In this document: one piece after another, positions 30,765 through 41,666 of the stretch
How the letters are laid out: each line of letters starts with the position of its first letter
How positions within the stretch are numbered: the first letter of the stretch is position 1
From: an uncultured Spirochaetota bacterium
GTDB lineage: Bacteria; Spirochaetota; Spirochaetia; Treponematales; Rectinemataceae
Assembly (NCBI GenBank): GCA_903821875.1
Contig: CAIJMU010000021.1
Span: 1 to 41,666 of the forward strand
Reading direction: 5' to 3'
DNA: 41,666 nt
Notes under the pieces: generated by a model
Told to the model about the DNA's origin: nothing
Seen by the model: only the letters and a program-made list of their open reading frames with translations
The model's database searches: none
Made by a program: the position numbers and the translations under genes

Positions 30765-32741
30765 ATGGATTCGGGCATAGGCCTCGGCATCGACGCCGGG
30801 GGAACCTACACCGATGCCGTGCTGTTCGACTTCGCCTCGCGGAGTGTGCTGGCTTCAGTCAAGGCCCTTACCACCCACGGAAACCCTGCCATCGGCATAG
30901 GACGGGCCCTCGATGCCCTGCCCCTGTCGGAGCATCCCGGCTTAAGGAGGGTATCCCTGGCCACGACCTTCGCCACCAATGCCATCGTCGAGGGCAAGGG
31001 ACGCAAGGTGGGGCTCCTCCTTGCCGGCTACGATTCCTACGACCTGGCGCGTATGGCCCACAAGCCGCTGAGGGTGGTCGCGGGCTACCACGACATCATG
31101 GGCAAGCTCATCGTGGAGCTCGACGAGGCCGGGGTGAGGAAAGCCCTCCGCGAACTCGTGGAGGGAGAGGGCGTAGAGGCCCTCGCCATAACTGCAGCCG
31201 GTGCCTGCCGCAATCCCGAGCACGAGCTCCGGATCAAGGCCATCGCCAGGGAAAGCCTGGGCCTCCCCATCGTGATGGGGCACGAGCTCTCGAGCGAGCT
31301 GGACCGGATGCTGCGGGCCACCACGACGGCCCTGAATGCGCGGATATCGCCGCTCATCGCGGAGCTGGCGGGAGCCCTCGAGGTGGAGCTCCTCCGCCGA
31401 GGCATCCTTACCCCCCTGTCGATCGTGAGGGCCGACGGTTCCCTCATGGGCCTGGCCGAAGCCTGCGAGAAGCCCATCGAGATGATCCTCTCCGGGCCTG
31501 CCGCGAGCGTCCAGGGTGCCCTCATGCTGTCGGGCCTCGAAGAGGCCATCGTGGTGGACATCGGCGGTACCACCAGCGATGTGGCCATCACCGCGCGGGG
31601 AAGGCCCGTGATGAGCGGGAGGGGAGCCGTCATCGGCGACTACCGCACTACGGTCAGGACCCTGAAGTCGAGTTCGATCGGCCTGGGCGGCGACAGCGAG
31701 ATCCGAATCAGCCACGGCAAGCCCCAGGTCGGGCCGCGACGTATCATACCAATTAGTTATGCATGCGCTGCCGACCCCAGGGTGCCTGTCCTCCATGCGG
31801 AGCTGGCCGCCTCTCGTCTGGCGGAGATCGACATGATGCATCCTGCCCAGATCTACCTCCTGGCCGCCGAACCCGCGACCGAATCCTGGCTCGACGAGGC
31901 CGAGCGCGCGATCCTGAAGATCCTCCGCGAAGGACCTGCCAACATCCTGGGGCTCTCCCGCGCCCTGGGCAATCCCTACCTGTCCTGCATACCGCTGCGG
32001 CGGCTCGAGGAATTCGGTTACGTCATCCAGGCAGGACTCACTCCCACCGATATCCTCCACGCCGAGGGGGGCTTCCTCCGCTGGGACGCCGAGGCTGCCA
32101 CGCTGGCCCTTGCCGTTTTCGCCAAAAGGCTTGCGCTGGATCCAGCCAATTGCGCCAGGCTCATCCGCGCTGCGATGGGGGAAAAGCTGGCCCACGCCGT
32201 CCTTGTCGAGGGCATCGCCGATCCAGGCCGTCCCCGAAAGCACGGCGAGCTGGCACTGAAGGGTTTTGGTGAACGCTTCTGGGAGTCTGCGGTCTCCGGG
32301 AAACGGGATGGGGCCTTTTCCTATTCGATGCGGCTGGAGCTGCCCCTGGTGGGCGTCGGGGCTCCCGTCGCCGCCTTCCTCCCTGAGCTCGCCCGGCTTC
32401 TCGGTACCACAGAGCTCTGCCCCCCGCATGCCGACACCGCAGGTGCGGTCGGTGCCGTCATCAGTTCAGTCACCGAGGAGCTGACCCTTCTGATCAGGCC
32501 CCAGAGCAATGGTGGATACAGCCTTTTCGGACCAGATTTCAAGCGGATGTACGCTGACCTCGACCTCGCCCGGAATGAGGCTCGGGCCCTGGCGCTTAGC
32601 GGGATCCTTGCCAGGGCCCGCTCCGGTGAACTCGGCGATTGCCTGGTCGAGATCACCCTCGAGGATGAAAGCGTAAGCCTCAGCCATGGCATGCACTATC
32701 TGGAAACCAGGGTGCGCGCTTCGGCCCTCGCCCTCGTCTGA
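30765..32741 (+). CDS. Hydantoinase/oxoprolinase family protein (HyuA-type)
   Basis: The likely start is ATG 30765, nine bases after AGAGGG and just before [19 protein letters not shown], the normal beginning of the family, giving 658 residues. The frame is also open from an ATG at 30639, adding 42 residues of unclear origin. Actin-like ATPase motifs are DAGGTYTD near the start, [38 protein letters not shown] and [14 protein letters not shown]. Members include ATP-dependent hydantoinases, 5-oxoprolinase, acetone carboxylase subunits and related activases. Here the beta subunit (HyuB) is absent and the C-terminal part differs from well-studied hydantoinases, so the substrate is unknown. The gene follows the Ste24-like gene on the same strand after 164 bp. 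Confidence 0.85.
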   Translation: MDSGIGLGIDAGGTYTDAVLFDFASRSVLASVKALTTHGNPAIGIGRALDALPLSEHPGLRRVSLATTFATNAIVEGKGRKVGLLLAGYDSYDLARMAHKPLRVVAGYHDIMGKLIVELDEAGVRKALRELVEGEGVEALAITAAGACRNPEHELRIKAIARESLGLPIVMGHELSSELDRMLRATTTALNARISPLIAELAGALEVELLRRGILTPLSIVRADGSLMGLAEACEKPIEMILSGPAASVQGALMLSGLEEAIVVDIGGTTSDVAITARGRPVMSGRGAVIGDYRTTVRTLKSSSIGLGGDSEIRISHGKPQVGPRRIIPISYACAADPRVPVLHAELAASRLAEIDMMHPAQIYLLAAEPATESWLDEAERAILKILREGPANILGLSRALGNPYLSCIPLRRLEEFGYVIQAGLTPTDILHAEGGFLRWDAEAATLALAVFAKRLALDPANCARLIRAAMGEKLAHAVLVEGIADPGRPRKHGELALKGFGERFWESAVSGKRDGAFSYSMRLELPLVGVGAPVAAFLPELARLLGTTELCPPHADTAGAVGAVISSVTEELTLLIRPQSNGGYSLFGPDFKRMYADLDLARNEARALALSGILARARSGELGDCLVEITLEDESVSLSHGMHYLETRVRASALALV

Positions 32742-32747
32742 CCCCAG

Positions 32748-32781
32748 GGCGGCCGCAATGGCGGCCGCAATGGCGGCCGCC
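32748..32781 (+). repeat. Three 12-bp tandem repeats containing NotI palindromes
   Basis: GGCGGCCGCAAT is repeated at 32748, 32760 and 32772 (the last copy is partial), directly after the HyuA-like stop codon. Each unit holds the 8-bp palindrome GCGGCCGC, so copies can fold on each other. This is outside coding sequence and could vary in number by slippage. Confidence 0.9.
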
Positions 32782-32833
32782 ACACGTTCCTGTTTCCTCC
32801 CCCCCAGAAAAGCCCGGCTACCTCCTCCCCCTT

Positions 32834-32860
32834 TTGGAAACGGGCCAAGATCGCTATTAT
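32834..32860 (+). promoter_or_regulatory. Candidate leuS promoter
   Basis: TATTAT (32855-32860) matches five of six -10 bases and is followed at the right distance by CAGGAG and the leuS ATG. A -35 match (TTGGAA, 32834-32839) is weak and only 15 bp away. No T-box or leader-peptide attenuator is visible in the 146 bp between genes. Confidence 0.35.
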
Positions 32861-32887
32861 TCCCCGACAGTTTTACCAGGAGTTCCC

Positions 32888-35368
32888 ATGGCCAAGTATC
32901 CCTTTTCCGATATCGAGTCCAAGTGGCAGCGTCGCTGGGAAGGAGAGAGGACCTTCAAGGTCCTCGAAGACTCCGCATTTCCCAAGGAGAAGCGCCGCTA
33001 CGTCCTGGACATGTTCCCCTATCCCTCGGGTGCCGGCCTCCATGTGGGCCATCCCGAAGGTTACACGGCAACCGACATCCATTGCCGCTTTCTCCGCATG
33101 CGTGGCTACAACGTGCTGCATCCGATGGGTTTCGACTCCTTCGGCCTGCCTGCGGAAAATTATGCGATACAGACAGGTACCCATCCTGCGGTGACGACAC
33201 GCACCAACATCGAGCGCTTCCGCGAGCAGATCAAGGCCCTCGGCTTTTCCTACGACTGGGACCGCGAGGTCTCCACCTGCGAAGAGGATTACTACAAGTG
33301 GACCCAGTGGATCTTCCTCAAGCTTTTCGACAAGGGCCTCGCCTACGAGGCTGAGATGCCCATCAACTGGTGTCCCTCCTGCAAGACCGGACTCGCGAAC
33401 GAGGAGGTCAAGGACGGGGAATGCGACCGCTGCCACACCAAGGTTACGCGAAAGCGCATACGGCAGTGGGTGCTCAGGATCACGGCCTACGCCGACCGAC
33501 TCCTTGAGGACCTCGAGGAGCTTGACTGGCCCGAGGCGATCAAGATACAGCAGCGCAACTGGATCGGGCGGAGCGAGGGCGCGACCCTGGGCTTTGCGGT
33601 GGCCAGGCCCGACGGAAAGCCATCGCGGGGAGATGCCATCGAGGTCTTCACGACCCGGCCCGACACGCTCTTCGGAGCCACCTATATGGTGCTTTCGCCC
33701 GAGCATCCCCTGGTCATGAAGATCACGTCGAAGGGGCAGCGGCCCGCCGTCGAGGCCTATGTCGAATCAGCGGCCAGGAAGAGCGACCTCGAACGGACCG
33801 ACCTTGCGAAGGACAAGACGGGAGTCTTCACGGGGGCCTATGCGATCAATCCCGTCAACGAAAAGACGATACCGATCTGGATCTCGGACTACGTGCTCAT
33901 CTCCTACGGTACGGGTGCCATCATGGCCGTGCCCGCCCACGACGAACGCGACTGGGACTTCGCGAAGAAGTTCAAGCTCCCGATCATCCAGGTGGTCGCG
34001 GCCGAGGGGAGCGAGGAGGCGAAGCACGGTGCGCCCGAGGCTGCGCCAGCGGAATGCACGGCTGCCGAAGGGGTTGCGGTCAACTCCGGCGCATGGAACG
34101 GGATGCCGACGGAACGCTTCAAGACGGAGATGACCGCCTGGCTCGAGGAGAAGGGACTTGGCAAGAAAGCCATCAACTATAAACTCAGGGACTGGCTCTT
34201 CTCGCGGCAGCGGTACTGGGGAGAGCCCATTCCCCTGGTGCGCTGCCCGACCTGCGGCATCGTGGCGATTCCCGAATCCGAGCTGCCACTGGTCCTGCCC
34301 GAGGTCTCAAGCTACACACCCAGCGGTACGGGAGAGTCGCCCCTGGCCAACGTGGGGGCCTGGCTCGACACGGCCTGCCCGAAGTGCGGGGGGCCGGCCA
34401 GGCGCGAGACGAACACCATGCCCCAGTGGGCCGGCTCCTGCTGGTACTACCTCCGCTACATAGATCCTTCCAATACTGAAGAGTTTGTGGACAGGGCCAA
34501 GATGGAGTACTGGATGCCCGTCGACCTCTATGTCGGCGGGGCGGAGCACGCGGTGCTCCATCTCCTGTACTCGCGCTTCTGGCACAAGGTGCTTTTCGAC
34601 ATCGGAGCCGTCAACACCAGGGAGCCCTTCCTCCGCCTCGTGAACCAGGGGATGATCCTCGGCGAGGACAACCAGAAGATGTCCAAGTCGCGGGGCAACG
34701 TCATCAATCCCGACGACATCATCCGCGAGTTCGGAGCCGATTCCATGCGGGTCTACGAGATGTTCATGGGACCGCTCGAGGTCTCCAAACCCTGGGCGAC
34801 CGCCGGGCTTGTCGGCGTGTCGCGCTTCCTCGAACGCTACTGGGGCATGGCCGAGAAGGTCGCTTCGGGCGAGACGAAGCTTGCGGACTCGGCGCCTGGC
34901 GGCGAGCTCCTGAAGCTCCTCCACAAGACCGTGAAGAAGGTTACGCACGACACCGATACCCTCAACTTCAATACCGGGATCTCCGCGATGATGATCCTGT
35001 CCAACGAGGCGGCCAGGCTTGCGGAATTGCCCCGGTCTGTCTGGGAGTCCATGGTGCTCATGCTTGCCCCCTACGCCCCGCACCTGGCCGAGGAACTCTG
35101 GGAAAGGCTTGGCCATGCGGAGAGCCTTGCCAGGCAGTCCTGGCCTGCCTATGACGAAGCGCTCTGCGCCGACGATGAAAAAGAGATAGTCGTGCAGGTC
35201 AACGGGAAGATCCGCGAGCGCTTCACCGCCTCCGCGGGAACGTCCGAGGCCGAGCTCGAGGCGAGGGCAAAGGCCCTGCCGAAGGTCCTCGAATGGACTA
35301 TGGGCAAGGAGCTGGTGAAAGTGGTATGCGTGAAAGACAAGCTGGTCAACATCGTCGTCAAGGCCTGA
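32888..35368 (+). CDS. leuS: Leucyl-tRNA synthetase
   Basis: The product is 826 residues from ATG at 32888, preceded by CAGGAG; an in-frame ATG 18 codons earlier lies across the promoter. Class I signatures are [20 protein letters not shown] (HIGH motif at 52-55) and [16 protein letters not shown] (597-601). Zinc-site Cys pairs (WCPSC, CDRCH), the editing domain with [20 protein letters not shown] and [20 protein letters not shown], and the Leu-specific [16 protein letters not shown] are all present. It ends with the C-terminal domain [12 protein letters not shown]...[15 protein letters not shown]. All expected domains are present, so it should be the cell's normal leucine-charging enzyme. 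Confidence 0.97.
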   Translation: MAKYPFSDIESKWQRRWEGERTFKVLEDSAFPKEKRRYVLDMFPYPSGAGLHVGHPEGYTATDIHCRFLRMRGYNVLHPMGFDSFGLPAENYAIQTGTHPAVTTRTNIERFREQIKALGFSYDWDREVSTCEEDYYKWTQWIFLKLFDKGLAYEAEMPINWCPSCKTGLANEEVKDGECDRCHTKVTRKRIRQWVLRITAYADRLLEDLEELDWPEAIKIQQRNWIGRSEGATLGFAVARPDGKPSRGDAIEVFTTRPDTLFGATYMVLSPEHPLVMKITSKGQRPAVEAYVESAARKSDLERTDLAKDKTGVFTGAYAINPVNEKTIPIWISDYVLISYGTGAIMAVPAHDERDWDFAKKFKLPIIQVVAAEGSEEAKHGAPEAAPAECTAAEGVAVNSGAWNGMPTERFKTEMTAWLEEKGLGKKAINYKLRDWLFSRQRYWGEPIPLVRCPTCGIVAIPESELPLVLPEVSSYTPSGTGESPLANVGAWLDTACPKCGGPARRETNTMPQWAGSCWYYLRYIDPSNTEEFVDRAKMEYWMPVDLYVGGAEHAVLHLLYSRFWHKVLFDIGAVNTREPFLRLVNQGMILGEDNQKMSKSRGNVINPDDIIREFGADSMRVYEMFMGPLEVSKPWATAGLVGVSRFLERYWGMAEKVASGETKLADSAPGGELLKLLHKTVKKVTHDTDTLNFNTGISAMMILSNEAARLAELPRSVWESMVLMLAPYAPHLAEELWERLGHAESLARQSWPAYDEALCADDEKEIVVQVNGKIRERFTASAGTSEAELEARAKALPKVLEWTMGKELVKVVCVKDKLVNIVVKA

Positions 35369-35390
35369 TCGTGGGGCGGGGGAAAGAAAA

Positions 35391-41666
<6,276 letters not shown>

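Noticed and set aside
32742-32887. T-box or leucine leader-peptide attenuator before leuS
   Set aside because: There is no T-box consensus, no Leu-codon-rich short ORF and no terminator hairpin with T run; only the 12-bp repeats and a weak promoter are seen.

Overview
The window most likely comes from the chromosome of a high-GC, free-living or host-associated member of the Spirochaetota, near Treponema in the broad sense. The clues are a large membrane-anchored TPR protein resembling the spirochaete periplasmic flagellar collar protein FlcA, a DUF2259 secreted protein, PAS/HisKA_2 sensor kinases of a type common in spirochaetes, and a BspA-like leucine-rich-repeat protein. This assignment is inferred from gene families, not from a marker-gene comparison.

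Layout. 1-2076 is a poorer, lower-GC accessory stretch: the 3' end of a BspA-type LRR gene with near-identical 69-bp repeats, a stretch coding for acidic residues only in broken frames, an unrecognised 316-residue ORF whose frame is open upstream of any good start, and an 8-residue PIN-domain relic. 2077-2853 (-) is a secreted glycogen-binding-fold protein. 2946-6365 (+) is the FlcA-like protein. 6452-15984 is one long transcription unit: a sigma-70 promoter with a perfect LacI-family operator on its start site, a leader hairpin with a 7-codon ORF, then an Opp-type ABC transporter (binding protein, two permeases, two ATPases), N-acetylglucosamine-6-phosphate deacetylase, glucosamine-6-phosphate deaminase and a UroD/MtaA-fold protein. 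The last five coding regions are joined by overlaps or short gaps. The simplest reading is uptake and catabolism of GlcNAc-containing saccharides.

16060-24716 is a mixed region: a DinB-fold protein, a REC-PAS-PAS-PAS-HisKA_2 kinase interrupted by one in-frame amber codon, an endonuclease/exonuclease/phosphatase-fold enzyme overlapped by a DUF2784 membrane protein, tRNA-Val(CAC), a CTP-dependent polyprenol/diacylglycerol-kinase-like membrane protein, two proteins of unknown role, and a second HisKA_2 kinase with a periplasmic solute-binding sensor.

24809-27718 is a compact iron unit fur-feoA-feoB, headed by an exact match to the classical 19-bp Fur box lying over the -10 element, 3 nt before the fur start codon. 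27737-29291 (-) carries a polysaccharide deacetylase and NudC. 29353-39244 (+) carries a Ste24-type protease, a hydantoinase/oxoprolinase-family protein, leuS, a chemotaxis receptor and a FadH-type 2,4-dienoyl-CoA reductase whose start overlaps the receptor's stop. The window ends inside a molybdenum hydroxylase on the minus strand that resembles selenium-dependent xanthine dehydrogenase. No CRISPR array, insertion sequence, integrase or rRNA was seen.
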